A stretch of DNA of 64,000 nt from Stackebrandtia nassauensis DSM 44728 (GCF_000024545.1 NC_013947.1:5146001-5210000), one strand, 5' to 3'. Shown: positions 52,501 through 60,641, counted from the first letter of the stretch. The notes: generated by a model from the letters alone, not told the origin. Program-made: numbers and translations.

Positions 52501-52804
52501 TGACGAACTCGCCGGTGGGGTCCCAACCGGCGACCCGGCTGATCCGGCCGCCCTCGTAGGTCAGCCGCCGGGTCTCGCCGCCCTCGGTGGGCACCACGTG
52601 CACGTCCGGCGGACCCTCCTCGGCACCGGTGTAGGCGATGAGCGAACCGTCCGGCGAGATCCGCGGGAAGCTTGCCGCCGCGACCCCCGCGGTCAGGCGC
52701 CGGGCGGTGCCGCCGGCCGTCGTGACGCTCCACAGGTCGTCCTCGGCGACGAAGACGATGGTGTCGTTGTGAATGGCGGGAAAACGCGGGTAACCGGTGG
52801 TCAT
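49535..52804 (-). CDS. Tricorn protease homologue (S41 family)
   Basis: A 1089-residue peptidase: an N-terminal beta-propeller region with WD/YWTD-like blades (about 1-650), then a helical linker, a PDZ domain (about 755-850), and a C-terminal S41 catalytic core with NESAGSDGD (nucleophile Ser) and downstream WGGVVGYFPW. Tricorn is a large self-assembling peptidase that removes di- and tripeptides downstream of the proteasome. ATG at 52804 is preceded by GGAGG; TTG three bases before is possible. It lies between lipB and lipA, on the opposite strand. Confidence 0.93.
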   Translation of the reverse strand: MTTGYPRFPAIHNDTIVFVAEDDLWSVTTAGGTARRLTAGVAAASFPRISPDGSLIAYTGAEEGPPDVHVVPTEGGETRRLTYEGGRISRVAGWDPTGEFVIYATSAHSPELLDVRLRRVSADGGVPAELTWGRATAIAQGSNGVVVLGREYWKDHAHWKRYRGGTAGQLWIDASGDGEFRKLVSLDGNLSCPHIIGDRVYFLSDHEGHGNVYSTDFDGANLRRHTDHEDFYARGLSGDGARLVYHCGGRLYLLDPAEEHPSVVDVHIPVTRTQRARRFVDAAEYLDSVDLSADASHLAVTTRGKAFTFADWEGPVTQHGEVDGVRYRLLTWLHDRERLIAAVADNGPREVLVGITADASKPPCRLDHLDTGRAGELVASPTEGKVVIANHRNELVLVDVDGEEATATVIDSSRHGEISDVVFSADGTWLAYACPESSGTDNEDENVARSTIKLLELSTGRKAVAAKRILNDFGPSFDPDGKYLYFVGQREFNPVYDSLHFDLNFPMGSRPYAVALRADVSPPFVPQPKPMHDTGEESTKDSGDDESKTDSDDTTDESLVIDLDGIENRIVPLPVSDAKYTQVLGVSGKVLVLSHPVAGRIRPHQVDDEPDGVLDSVDLETGKVERFADAVSWVMSTPDGKTVLYMSGDKMRVVKATEKAPDGADRNRESGWIDLDRLKVSVRPELEWPQMFREAWRLLSENFWVEDMSGVDWNAIYERYAPLVAQLSTRGELSDLIWEMNGELGTSHVYEALGDYRPGPHYGQGYLGADFTVDTDGAHTIAKIYTGDPWKPDATSSLLRPGVDARVGDTVVAVNGQPVGPTTSVAQLLVNQADQEVRLSLRRGEADPHVVVVRALSNEQPLRYRDWVEANRRAVYDASGGRLGYIHIPDMMTEGFAEFHRGFLNEYDRDGLVVDVRFNGGGHVSPLLLEKLARRRIGYNFSRWSRPAPYPRESPCGAMVALINESAGSDGDIFSHGFRSYNLGPLVGTRTWGGVVGYFPWRPNLADNTFLSQPEIAFHFDDAKWGVENYGVAPDIEVEYAPQDYAAGRDPQLEAGIAAALKELEKKPAHRPDPADRPKLAAPKLPPRP

Positions 52805-52917
52805 CAATCCTCCGAACGAAAAGCGTGAATGACGTCACCTTAGCACCACAATGACCTCACAGATTCGGACGAGGTGATGACCCCCACCAGGTACAGCCGG
52901 GACCCGGTATCGGCGCG

Positions 52918-52923
52918 TAGGCT
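52918..52923 (+). promoter_or_regulatory. -10 hexamer, leaderless promoter of lipA
   Basis: TAGGCT ends seven bases before the GTG at 52931; identical to lipB. Confidence 0.55.
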
Positions 52924-52930
52924 CGCAATC

Positions 52931-53866
52931 GTGACTACCGTCCAGCCCGAGGGCCGCCGCATGCTGCGGATCGAGGCCCGCAACGCCCAGACCCCGATCG
53001 AGCGCAAACCCTCGTGGATCAAGGTGAAGGCCAAGATGGGGCCCGAGTACCGCGATCTGCGCGGGCTCGTCGACCGCGAGGGCCTGCACACCGTGTGCCA
53101 GGAAGCCGGGTGCCCCAACATCTACGAGTGTTGGGAGGACCGGGAGGCGACCTTCCTCATCGGCGGCGACCAGTGCACCCGCCGCTGCGACTTCTGCCAG
53201 ATCGACACCGGCAAGCCGCAGCCGCTGGACCGCGACGAACCCCGTCGGGTCGCCGATTCGGTGTCCACCATGGGACTGAAATACGCCACCATCACCGGCG
53301 TCGCCCGTGACGACCTCGACGACGGCGGTGCCTGGCTGTACGCCGAGACCGTCCGCCAGATCCACGCGGCCGTGCCCGGCTGCGGCGTCGAACTGCTCAT
53401 CCCCGACTTCAACGCCGAACCCGAGCAGCTGGCCGAGGTGTTCTCCGCGCGTCCGGAGGTGCTGGCGCACAACATCGAGACGGTGCCGCGCATCTTCAAA
53501 CGCATCCGGCCGGGCTTCCGCTACGAGCGGTCGCTGGAGGTCATCACCAAGGCCCGCGAGGACGGCCTGGTCACCAAATCCAACCTGATCCTCGGCATGG
53601 GCGAGACCCGCGAGGAGGTCTCGCAGGCACTGCGCGACCTGCACGAAGCGGGCTGCGAGCTGATCACCATCACCCAGTACCTGCGGCCCACCCCGCGCCA
53701 CCACCCGGTCGACCGCTGGGTCAAGCCGGAGGAGTTCGTGGAGCTGAGCGCCGAAGCCGAGGCCATGGGCTACGCCGGGGTCATGAGCGGCCCGCTGGTC
53801 CGCTCCTCCTACCGTGCCGGACGGCTGTACCGGCAGGCACTGGACGCCCGAACTCCGGTCGCGTGA
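52931..53866 (+). CDS. lipA: Lipoyl synthase LipA
   Basis: A 311-residue radical SAM enzyme. CX4CX5C ([12 protein letters not shown]) binds the auxiliary cluster that supplies sulfur, and CTRRCDFC is the radical SAM CX3CX2C. It inserts two sulfurs into octanoyl groups that LipB has attached. GTG at 52931 is set by the leaderless -10. It is followed, 25 bases on, by the DUF4191 gene with its own start region, in the order common in actinobacteria. Confidence 0.96.
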   Translation: MTTVQPEGRRMLRIEARNAQTPIERKPSWIKVKAKMGPEYRDLRGLVDREGLHTVCQEAGCPNIYECWEDREATFLIGGDQCTRRCDFCQIDTGKPQPLDRDEPRRVADSVSTMGLKYATITGVARDDLDDGGAWLYAETVRQIHAAVPGCGVELLIPDFNAEPEQLAEVFSARPEVLAHNIETVPRIFKRIRPGFRYERSLEVITKAREDGLVTKSNLILGMGETREEVSQALRDLHEAGCELITITQYLRPTPRHHPVDRWVKPEEFVELSAEAEAMGYAGVMSGPLVRSSYRAGRLYRQALDARTPVA

Positions 53867-53891
53867 ACCGCGCCTATTAAGCTGTTCGATT

Positions 53892-54590
53892 ATGGCTAAG
53901 GAGCAGGAGAAAACCGGTTTCAAAGACCGGATGAAGCAAATCGGGATGGCGTTCTCGTTCACGACGAAACGGGACAAGGCATTCCTGCCACTCGCGATCG
54001 TGGCCGTCCTGATCCCGCTGGCCGCAGGCGCGGTGCTGGTGTTCGTCACCGAGACGCTGCCGTGGCCGTTCGCGATCGTCGCGGTCTTCGTGGCCCTCAT
54101 CTTCATGATGATCGTGCTGAACTGGCGGACCAGCAAGGCCGTGATGGGCCAGGCGGTCGGCCAGCAGGGCGCGGCGTACGCCATTGTGGACCAGATGCGC
54201 GGCTGGCACATCACCCCCGCGGTGGCGGTGTCCCCCAACCAGGACCTGGTGCACCGGGCGGTCAGCAAGTCCGGCATCGTGCTGCTCGCCGAAGGCGGCA
54301 GCGCCCGGATGAAGAGCCTCATCAACCAGGAGAAGAAGAAACTCAACCGGGTCGTGGGCACCACCCCGATCTACGACTTCGTGGTCGGCGAGGACGAGGA
54401 CCAACTGTCGGTGCGCAAACTGCGCAAGACGCTGATGAAGCTGCCCCGCAACATCACCGCCAAGCAGGCCAACGACCTCAATCGTCGGCTCAACGCCCTC
54501 AAGCAGTCCAAACCCCCGATGCCCAAGGGCCCGGTCCCGCAGAACATGAAGCCGCCGAAGGGCGCGCGTCGCGCGATGCGCGGCAAGTAA
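53892..54590 (+). CDS. DUF4191 membrane protein
   Basis: A 232-residue protein with two membrane helices (about residues 30-75) near the N-terminus and a basic, soluble C-terminal ~150 residues rich in Lys and Arg. It is the DUF4191 protein usually found between lipA and an RDD protein in actinobacteria; function unknown. ATG at 53892. The last ten codons (KGARRAMRGK) are duplicated 30 bases after the stop (repeat feature below). Confidence 0.85.
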   Translation: MAKEQEKTGFKDRMKQIGMAFSFTTKRDKAFLPLAIVAVLIPLAAGAVLVFVTETLPWPFAIVAVFVALIFMMIVLNWRTSKAVMGQAVGQQGAAYAIVDQMRGWHITPAVAVSPNQDLVHRAVSKSGIVLLAEGGSARMKSLINQEKKKLNRVVGTTPIYDFVVGEDEDQLSVRKLRKTLMKLPRNITAKQANDLNRRLNALKQSKPPMPKGPVPQNMKPPKGARRAMRGK

Positions 54591-54652
54591 CGGCCGTAAC
54601 GCATTCAGGCCGTACGCGTAAGGGCGCGCGTCGCGCGATGCGCGGAAAGTAG
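54558..54652 (+). repeat. 33-bp direct repeat duplicating the DUF4191 3' end
   Basis: 54558-54590 (last ten codons and stop of the DUF4191 gene) recurs at 54620-54652, 62 bases away, with two changed bases; both copies end in a stop codon (TAA, TAG) in phase. The second copy lies in the convergent gap before the RDD gene. Confidence 0.9.
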
Positions 54653-54672
54653 GCCGATTCCGGCCGGTGGCG

Positions 54673-55098
54673 TCAGGACGCCTTCGGCCGGATCACCGCC
54701 GACCCGGACAGCTTGTCGTGCAGGCCGCGCCGGTGCGGGTCGGAGAACGCGGTCAGGATCGGGATCACCAGCACCACCAGCACGCCGCGCAGCAGTGCGC
54801 GCGGCAGGCCCAGAGGTGTGCCCTCGGCGGCGTTGACGCAGTGGATCTTGGCCAGCCGCATCCCGACGGTCTGGGTGAAGAAGCCGACGAACACGGCGTA
54901 GTACAGCGCCATCAGCACGCTCGGCCACACCGGGTACTCCAGTTCCGGCAGCACGTTGACCGCGACCAGGCCGTTGCCGAGCAGGACGCACAGGATCCAG
55001 TCGACGATCAGCGCCGCGAACCGCTGTCCGAAGGTCGCCAGTTCGGGGACCTCGTCCTGCTGTGGCTCGGTCGGGGAAGTGGCCTTGGGGCGGGACAT
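54673..55098 (-). CDS. RDD family membrane protein
   Basis: A 141-residue protein with RDD-type helices (AALIVDWILCVLLGNG near the start of the domain, then FFTQTVGMRLAKI) and about three membrane segments. RDD proteins are often transporter-like or of unknown role; here it flanks glnA. ATG at 55098 lies six bases after a TATCCT hexamer and has no Shine-Dalgarno, so a leaderless mRNA is likely. The upstream open frame (to 55194) runs through the glnA regulatory region and is not coding. Confidence 0.85.
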   Translation of the reverse strand: MSRPKATSPTEPQQDEVPELATFGQRFAALIVDWILCVLLGNGLVAVNVLPELEYPVWPSVLMALYYAVFVGFFTQTVGMRLAKIHCVNAAEGTPLGLPRALLRGVLVVLVIPILTAFSDPHRRGLHDKLSGSAVIRPKAS

Positions 55099-55104
55099 GT
55101 CCGC

Positions 55105-55110
55105 AGGATA
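55105..55110 (-). promoter_or_regulatory. -10 hexamer, leaderless promoter of the RDD gene
   Basis: TATCCT on the minus strand ends six bases before the ATG at 55098. Confidence 0.5.
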
Positions 55111-55167
55111 GTCGCCGTGGCGCGGGCGCGGATCGTCCGGTGGCGGTGTGAGGTGGCCCATGATCGT

Positions 55168-55194
55168 GTAACACGCCCGAAACAGTGGAGACAC
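55168..55194 (+). promoter_or_regulatory. GlnR box upstream of glnA
   Basis: GTAAC (55168-55172), six bases, GAAAC (55179-55183), six bases, GACAC (55190-55194). This fits the actinobacterial GlnR consensus gTnAC-n6-GaAAC with a third half site at the same spacing, and lies about 80 bases before glnA. GlnR activates glnA under nitrogen limitation. Confidence 0.75.
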
Positions 55195-55215
55195 GGTAAG
55201 GCAATGGCTCGGCCA

Positions 55216-55221
55216 TAGTCT
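55216..55221 (+). promoter_or_regulatory. -10 hexamer of glnA
   Basis: TAGTCT lies 22 bases after the last GlnR half site and about 52 bases before the GTG at 55274, suitable for activation from the upstream box. Confidence 0.45.
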
Positions 55222-55273
55222 GCTTCACAGAAAGCTTCCACATGGATTCGTCTTGGAAATGAGGAACCCAGCA

Positions 55274-56698
55274 GTGTTCACCAGTCCCGATCAGCTTCTG
55301 GCCTACATCAAGGACAACAAGGTCAAGTTCATCGACGTCCGATTCTGTGACCTGCCGGGGGTGATGCAGCACTTCAACGTTCCCGCCGAATCCTTCACCG
55401 AGGAGACCTTCGCCGAGGGCCTGGCCTTCGACGGTTCCTCGATCCGCGGCTTCCAGGCGATCCACGAATCCGACATGCTGCTGCTGCCCGACGTCACCAC
55501 CGCCTTCCTGGACCCGTTCCGGGCCGAGAAGACCGTGGCGCTGAACTTCTTCATCCACGACCCGTTCACCCGCGAGGCCTACAGCCGCGACCCGCGCAAC
55601 ATCGCCAAGAAGGCCGAGCAGTACCTGGCCTCGTCGGGCATCGCCGACACCGCGTACTTCGGCGCCGAGGCGGAGTTCTACATCTTCGACGACGTGCGCT
55701 TCGACACCGCCCCACAACACGGTTTCTTCCACATCGACTCGGTCGAGGGCGCCTGGAACTCCGGGAAGGTGGAAGAGGGCGGCAACCGCGGCTACAAGCC
55801 CAAGCACAAGGGCGGCTACTTCCCGGTCCCGCCGGTCGACCACTTCGCCGACCTGCGCGACGGCATCGTACGAACCCTTGTGGACACCGGCATCGAGGTG
55901 GAACGGGCCCACCACGAGGTCGGCACCGCGGGCCAGACCGAGATCAACTACAAGTTCTCGACCCTGCTCAACGCGGGCGACCAGCTCCAGCTGTTCAAGT
56001 ACATCGTCAAGAACCAGGTGTGGGCCGCCGGTAAGACCGCGACCTTCATGCCCAAGCCCATGTACGGCGACAACGGTTCCGGCATGCACACCCACCAGAG
56101 CCTGTTCCGCGACGGCACTCCCCTGTTCTACGACGAGACCGGCTACGCGGGTCTGTCCGACACGGCCCGCTGGTACATCGGCGGCCTGCTCAAGCACGCC
56201 CCGTCGCTGCTGGCGTTCACCAACCCGACGGTCAACTCCTACCGCCGCCTGGTCCCGGGCTACGAGGCCCCGGTGAACCTGGTCTACTCGCAGCGCAACC
56301 GTTCCGCGTGCACCCGGATCCCGGTCACCGGCAACAACCCGAAGGCCAAGCGGGTCGAGTTCCGGGTCCCCGACCCGTCCTCCAACCCGTACCTCGCCTT
56401 CTCGTCGATGCTGATGGCGGGCCTGGACGGCATCAAGAACAAGATCGAGCCGCCGGACCCGGTCGACAAGGACCTGTACGAGCTGGCGCCCGAGGAGTTC
56501 GGTGACGTGGCCCAGGTCCCGGGTTCGCTGCCGGAGGTGCTCGACAAGCTGGAGTCCGACCACGGCTTCCTGCTGGAGGGCGGCGTGTTCACGCCGGACC
56601 TGATCGAGACCTGGATCGACTACAAGCGCACCGCCGAGGTCGACGAGATCCGGCTGCGGCCCACCCCGCAGGAGTTCCTGCTCTACTTCGACGTCTAA
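55274..56698 (+). CDS. glnA: Glutamine synthetase type I (GlnA)
   Basis: A 474-residue dodecameric-type glutamine synthetase. [27 protein letters not shown], the ATP-binding [16 protein letters not shown] and [10 protein letters not shown] are all present; DLYELAPEE contains the adenylylation Tyr of GSI-beta enzymes. It makes glutamine from glutamate and ammonia. GTG at 55274 is preceded by GAGGAAC seven bases ahead. Upstream GlnR box and a strong downstream bidirectional hairpin make it a single-gene unit. Confidence 0.96.
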   Translation: MFTSPDQLLAYIKDNKVKFIDVRFCDLPGVMQHFNVPAESFTEETFAEGLAFDGSSIRGFQAIHESDMLLLPDVTTAFLDPFRAEKTVALNFFIHDPFTREAYSRDPRNIAKKAEQYLASSGIADTAYFGAEAEFYIFDDVRFDTAPQHGFFHIDSVEGAWNSGKVEEGGNRGYKPKHKGGYFPVPPVDHFADLRDGIVRTLVDTGIEVERAHHEVGTAGQTEINYKFSTLLNAGDQLQLFKYIVKNQVWAAGKTATFMPKPMYGDNGSGMHTHQSLFRDGTPLFYDETGYAGLSDTARWYIGGLLKHAPSLLAFTNPTVNSYRRLVPGYEAPVNLVYSQRNRSACTRIPVTGNNPKAKRVEFRVPDPSSNPYLAFSSMLMAGLDGIKNKIEPPDPVDKDLYELAPEEFGDVAQVPGSLPEVLDKLESDHGFLLEGGVFTPDLIETWIDYKRTAEVDEIRLRPTPQEFLLYFDV

Positions 56699-56710
56699 GA
56701 GAGTCATGAC

Positions 56711-56745
56711 AACGGCCCCCGCACCGGTTGGTGCGGGGGCCGTTT
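56711..56745. terminator. Bidirectional hairpin terminator after glnA
   Basis: AACGGCCCCCGCACC (56711-56725) pairs perfectly with GGTGCGGGGGCCGTT (56730-56744) around GGTT, followed by T residues; it lies after glnA (stop 56698) and after the convergent VOC gene (stop 56748). Confidence 0.8.
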
Positions 56746-56747
56746 CG

Positions 56748-57140
56748 TCATGCGGGCCAGCCGCCGTAGGGGACGGTGATCAACTCCAGGTAGTGGCCGG
56801 ACGGGTCGAGGAAGTAGACGCCCCGGCCGCCGTCGTGGTGGTTGATCTCGCCCTCCAGGTGCTGGCGGGGGTCGGCCCAGAAGGTCAGGCGGTAACGCTT
56901 GATCTTGTCGAAGGCCGCGTCGAACTCCGCCTCGGAGACGAGGAACGCGTAGTGCTGCGGCGCGAACTCCTTGTCCGGGGGTTGCTGCGCGAAGTCCAGT
57001 GTGACTCCGTTGTGGAGCTGGACGGGGAGGAAGGGGCCCATGGGGGCGCCGACCTCCAGTCCCAGGATGTCGGCCAGGAACTCGGCGGACTCGCTTCGGT
57101 CCTTGGCCGCGACGATGGTGTGGTTGAGCTGAACTGACAA
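56748..57140 (-). CDS. VOC family (glyoxalase/dioxygenase-fold) protein
   Basis: A 130-residue vicinal-oxygen-chelate protein: H in LNHTIVAAKD, E or H ligands in QHYAFLVSEAE and the final DPSGHYLELI match the paired beta-alpha-beta-beta-beta repeats of the superfamily. Substrate unknown (dioxygenase, glyoxalase and antibiotic-resistance members exist). ATG at 57140 follows AGGAGAAG. Confidence 0.9.
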   Translation of the reverse strand: MSVQLNHTIVAAKDRSESAEFLADILGLEVGAPMGPFLPVQLHNGVTLDFAQQPPDKEFAPQHYAFLVSEAEFDAAFDKIKRYRLTFWADPRQHLEGEINHHDGGRGVYFLDPSGHYLELITVPYGGWPA

Positions 57141-57276
57141 GTGGTGCTTCTCCTGTTGGTCGCGACGGCCCCGACCCCGGGCCGGTGCGAGAAGGCCAAC
57201 GGGAGCACCGTCGCGGGCGATACGTTACCCGGTGAAATGGGGCGGCGGTACCGTGATTCGGCGCACCGACGGCGCT

Positions 57277-57294
57277 GATGAGAGAACTCTCATC
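57277..57294. promoter_or_regulatory. Inverted repeat, candidate response-regulator box
   Basis: GATGAGAG (57277-57284), AA, CTCTCATC (57287-57294) is a perfect dyad 45 bases before the 57339 gene. A related dyad lies at 60017-60032 before DUF4956. Confidence 0.5.
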
Positions 57295-57338
57295 GTGGGG
57301 GGCTTGGCTTCACGACGGTGGGACGCCACTCTTGAGGT

Positions 57339-57623
57339 ATGAGACGAGGCGCCGTGTATGTGCTGGTGACCGGGCTGGTCGCCGTGGCCGCCGGGGTGCT
57401 GGTGTTCATCACGGTCGCCTCGGCGTCGTCCCCTGAGGATCTGGGGCCGAAGGTGACGGTGCCGTCGGAGCCCACCGCCCCGGACGGGGGGTCGGGCAGT
57501 GATGACGGCGCGACCAAGGTGCCGGGGCCGAGTCCGTCCACCGCCGGTGGCGAGGAGGACGACGACAACGACGACGCCGGTGAGGACGGCTCGGACGACG
57601 CCGACGATGACGCGGATGACTGA
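57339..57623 (+). CDS. Small exported acidic protein of unknown function
   Basis: A 94-residue protein: a membrane helix at the N-terminus (about residues 6-28), then a Ser/Pro/Gly linker and a C-terminal run of Asp and Glu. It overlaps the downstream kinase gene by about 17 bases. Small acidic exported proteins upstream of sensor kinases are common in actinobacteria and may help sensing; no evidence here. Function unknown. Confidence 0.75.
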   Translation: MRRGAVYVLVTGLVAVAAGVLVFITVASASSPEDLGPKVTVPSEPTAPDGGSGSDDGATKVPGPSPSTAGGEEDDDNDDAGEDGSDDADDDADD

Positions 57624-59358
57624 TCGGGGCGGGGCGGGTTTCAGTGCCCGGGCCCGGATTCTGGCCTGGATGCTGTTGTTGGTCACCGGGGCGCTGTTCG
57701 TGTCGGTGTTCGCCACCTATGAGGTGTTGTTGAGTCGGCTGGACGTGCGGCTGGAGGACGAGCTGGGGCATGAGGTCGACAAGTTCCGGGGTTTCACGAA
57801 GGGCGGCTTGAACCCGGCGACCGGTGAGGCCTATACCGGGGTGGAGCAGGTGCTGGAGGTGTACCTGTACCGGAGTCTGCCGGAGGAGCACGAGACCTAT
57901 GTGGCGGTCGTGGACGGGGTTCCGTACAAGCGCAGTGCCAAGGAGCCGCCGGCGCGCATCGACCAGAATCGTGAGCTGATCAAGCGGATCACCGATGTGG
58001 ACGCTCCGGCGACGGGGTGGATCGAGACCTCGGCCGGGGAGGCGCGGTACGCGGCGATCCCGGTGACGGTGGACGGGCGCGACGAGGTGGGGCACCTGGT
58101 GGTGGCGGAGTTCCGGGACGTGGAGGCCGCCGACATCAACGAGGCGATGGTGGTGCTGATCCTGGTGGGGCTGGCGGCGATCGGGCTGGCCGGGATCGGG
58201 GGCTGGCTGGCGGCGGGGCGGATCCTGGCGCCGGTGCGGCTGGTGCGCAACACCGCCGAGCGGATCAGTGAGACCGATCTGTCCGAACGGATCCCGGTGC
58301 GGGGGCGCGATGACGTGGCGGCGTTGACGCAGACGTTCAACACGATGCTGGACCGGCTGGAGGAGTCGTTCGCGGCGCAGCGGGAGTTCGTGGACGACGC
58401 GGGACATGAGCTGCGCACCCCGATCACGGTGGTGCGCGGGCACCTGGAGCTGTTGGGGCAGGGCATCGACGACGCCGACGAGCGGGCCGAGACGCTGCGG
58501 CTGGTGATGGACGAACTGGACCGGATGCGGCGCATCGTCGACGATCTGCTGGTGCTGGCGAAGTCGGGCACCCCGGACTTCCTGCGTCCGGCCGATGTGG
58601 ACCTGGCGGAGCTGACGGTCGAGGTGGTGGCGAAGGTGCGCACGCTCGGCGATCGGCGGTTCGTCATCGACGAGATGGCCGAGACCGTGATCCGCTCCGA
58701 CGAGCAGCGGCTCACCCAGGCGCTGATGCAGCTGGTGGCCAACGCGGTCCGGCACACCGGGCCCGGCGACGAGATCGGCGTGGGTTCGTCGGTGACGGAG
58801 CAGCGGGTGCGGCTGTGGGTGCGCGACAGCGGGCCCGGGGTCGCGGCGGCCGACCGGGAGCGGATCTTCGAACGCTTCGTGACCGGCCCGGCCCGCGACC
58901 GGGAGGGCAACGGCAGCACCGGTTCCGGCGCCGGGCTGGGCCTGGCGATCGTGCGGGCCATCGCCGAGGCGCACGGCGGCCGGGTAACCGTGACCGACGC
59001 TGGAGACGGCGCGGCGTCCGACCGGCGGCGACTGGCCGAAGCGATGGCGAGCGCCGGAGGTGCCGGGGCAGCGAGGCTGTCGCGCGATGTCTCGGCTGGG
59101 GCCGGTGGCACGGCCAAGACGCCCGTGACGAGCGCCGGGCGCGGCACGGACGAGTTCGAGGACGCCGAGCCGGGGGGTGCCGCGGCGTCGGGCGAGCCGG
59201 CGACGGCCGCCGGAGGAGCCGAGGCGACCGGGCCGGGAATGGCCGGGTCCGGCGGGATCGCGGCCTCGGCCGCTCGCGTCGGCGGACGCGAACCGGCGGC
59301 CCGGGCCGCGAGCGTGGCGGGCGGCGCGGTGTTCACCATCGAGGTGCCGAGGCGATGA
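57607..59358 (+). CDS. Sensor histidine kinase with a large insertion in the ATPase domain
   Basis: A 583-residue kinase: two membrane helices (about residues 12-35 and 180-205) flank an extracytoplasmic sensor, then HAMP, HisKA with REFVDDAGHELRTPITVV (phospho-His), and HATPase_c with VANAVRHTGPG (N box), VRDSGPGVA (G1) and GSGAGLGLAIVRAI (G2). Between GGRVTVTDAGDG and the closing strand GGAVFTIEVP lie about 100 inserted residues rich in Ala, Gly, Ser and Glu; the ATPase core would otherwise end there. Start ATG 57607 (57616 also possible). Overlaps the regulator by four bases. Confidence 0.9.
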   Translation: MTRMTDRGGAGFSARARILAWMLLLVTGALFVSVFATYEVLLSRLDVRLEDELGHEVDKFRGFTKGGLNPATGEAYTGVEQVLEVYLYRSLPEEHETYVAVVDGVPYKRSAKEPPARIDQNRELIKRITDVDAPATGWIETSAGEARYAAIPVTVDGRDEVGHLVVAEFRDVEAADINEAMVVLILVGLAAIGLAGIGGWLAAGRILAPVRLVRNTAERISETDLSERIPVRGRDDVAALTQTFNTMLDRLEESFAAQREFVDDAGHELRTPITVVRGHLELLGQGIDDADERAETLRLVMDELDRMRRIVDDLLVLAKSGTPDFLRPADVDLAELTVEVVAKVRTLGDRRFVIDEMAETVIRSDEQRLTQALMQLVANAVRHTGPGDEIGVGSSVTEQRVRLWVRDSGPGVAAADRERIFERFVTGPARDREGNGSTGSGAGLGLAIVRAIAEAHGGRVTVTDAGDGAASDRRRLAEAMASAGGAGAARLSRDVSAGAGGTAKTPVTSAGRGTDEFEDAEPGGAAASGEPATAAGGAEATGPGMAGSGGIAASAARVGGREPAARAASVAGGAVFTIEVPRR

Positions 59359-60020
59359 GCCGCATTCTGATCATCGAGGACTCCGAGCGCATCACCGCGT
59401 TCCTGACCAAGGGGCTGGCGGCGGCGGGGTTCACGCCGAGCGTGGCCCACACCGGGGCCGAGGGGCTGGGGCGGGCGTTGACCGGCGAGGTGGACCTGAT
59501 CGTCCTGGACATCGGTCTGCCCGATATGGACGGTTTCGATCTGTTGCGAGCGTTGCGGGCCGCGGGCCGGGACACGCCGGTGATCATCCTGACGGCGCGC
59601 GACAGCGCCACCGACCGGGTGACGGGCCTGTCGGACGGGGCCGACGACTACATGCCCAAACCGTTCTCGGTGGACGAACTGCTGGCCCGGATCCGGTTGC
59701 GGCTGCGTCCGGTCTCGGGCGGCGGCAGCGACCAGGCGGTGCTGCGGGTCGGGGACCTGGAGCTGGACCTGCGCACCCGGGCGGTGCGGGCCGGTGGCCG
59801 TCAGGTGGAGCTGACCGCCCGGGAGCTGTCGCTTCTGGACACGTTGATGCGCAACGCCGGGCAGGTGCTGTCGCGCGAGCAGCTGCTGAGCCGGGTGTGG
59901 GGTTTCGACTTCGATCCCGGGTCCAATGTGGTGGACGTCTACGTGCGGTACCTGCGCCGCAAGATCGGCGCCGACCGTATCGAAACGGTGCGGGGCCTGG
60001 GGTACCGGCTCACCCAATGA
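59355..60020 (+). CDS. OmpR-family response regulator
   Basis: A 221-residue regulator: receiver domain with IEDSERI, phospho-acceptor in IVLDIGLPD, Lys in YMPKPFS, then a winged-helix domain (LTARELSLLDTLMRNAGQVL to VVDVYVRYLRRKIG). Cognate partner of the overlapping kinase (ATGA). Its own stop overlaps the dyad at 60017-60032, which precedes the DUF4956/VTC genes. Confidence 0.94.
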   Translation: MSRILIIEDSERITAFLTKGLAAAGFTPSVAHTGAEGLGRALTGEVDLIVLDIGLPDMDGFDLLRALRAAGRDTPVIILTARDSATDRVTGLSDGADDYMPKPFSVDELLARIRLRLRPVSGGGSDQAVLRVGDLELDLRTRAVRAGGRQVELTARELSLLDTLMRNAGQVLSREQLLSRVWGFDFDPGSNVVDVYVRYLRRKIGADRIETVRGLGYRLTQ

Positions 60021-60032
60021 GAGGCTTCTCAT
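60017..60032. promoter_or_regulatory. Inverted repeat before DUF4956, second dyad
   Basis: ATGAGA (60017-60022), GGCT, TCTCAT (60027-60032), overlapping the regulator stop. Same half-sites as the dyad at 57277-57294, with wider spacing. Confidence 0.45.
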
Positions 60033-60044
60033 CCCGGTCTCACG

Positions 60045-60641
60045 GTGGTCTCCTTTGTCGACGGCATCGTGAACACCATGACGCAGATACTGATCCATCT
60101 CGGACTCGACATCGTGGCGGCGGCCGCGCTGGCGATCACCTACGGGATACGGCATCACCGCCGCGACCTGGTCCTGGCCTACGCCGCGCTCAACATCGGC
60201 GTGTTCGCGGTCGTCACGCTGCTCAGTGACGCCGATTCGGCCGCGGCGCTTGGTTTCGGGCTGTTCGGGATCCTGTCGATCATCCGGCTGCGCTCGGACG
60301 CCATCACCCAGGAGGAGGTCGCCTACTACTTCGTGGCGCTGGCGCTGGGACTGGTCAACGGGCTGGCGATCCCCGACTTCCGGGTCACGTTGCTGCTCAA
60401 CGTGGTGCTGCTGGGTGTCATGTTCGTGGCCGACCATTCGCTGCTGCTGCGGCGTTCGCGGCGGCAGCAGGTCGTCCTCGACGTGCTCCACAGTGACCAG
60501 ACGGCGCTGGTGGCCGACCTGGAGCGGCGGCTGGGCGGGCGGGTGCTGCACCACATCGTCACCGATGTGGACTTCGTGCGGGAGACGACGACCGTCGACG
60601 TCCGGTTCCGCTTGGGCGCCCGGGATCGGGTGCGGGTATGA
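60045..60641 (+). CDS. DUF4956 membrane protein
   Basis: A 198-residue protein with four to five membrane helices in the first ~130 residues and a soluble C-terminal ~60 residues. DUF4956 proteins are commonly encoded next to VTC-domain proteins and probably form a membrane complex with them. The start is uncertain: GTG at 60045, GTG at 60069 or ATG at 60078. It overlaps the VTC gene by four bases (ATGA), arguing that they are made together. Confidence 0.85.
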   Translation: MVSFVDGIVNTMTQILIHLGLDIVAAAALAITYGIRHHRRDLVLAYAALNIGVFAVVTLLSDADSAAALGFGLFGILSIIRLRSDAITQEEVAYYFVALALGLVNGLAIPDFRVTLLLNVVLLGVMFVADHSLLLRRSRRQQVVLDVLHSDQTALVADLERRLGGRVLHHIVTDVDFVRETTTVDVRFRLGARDRVRV

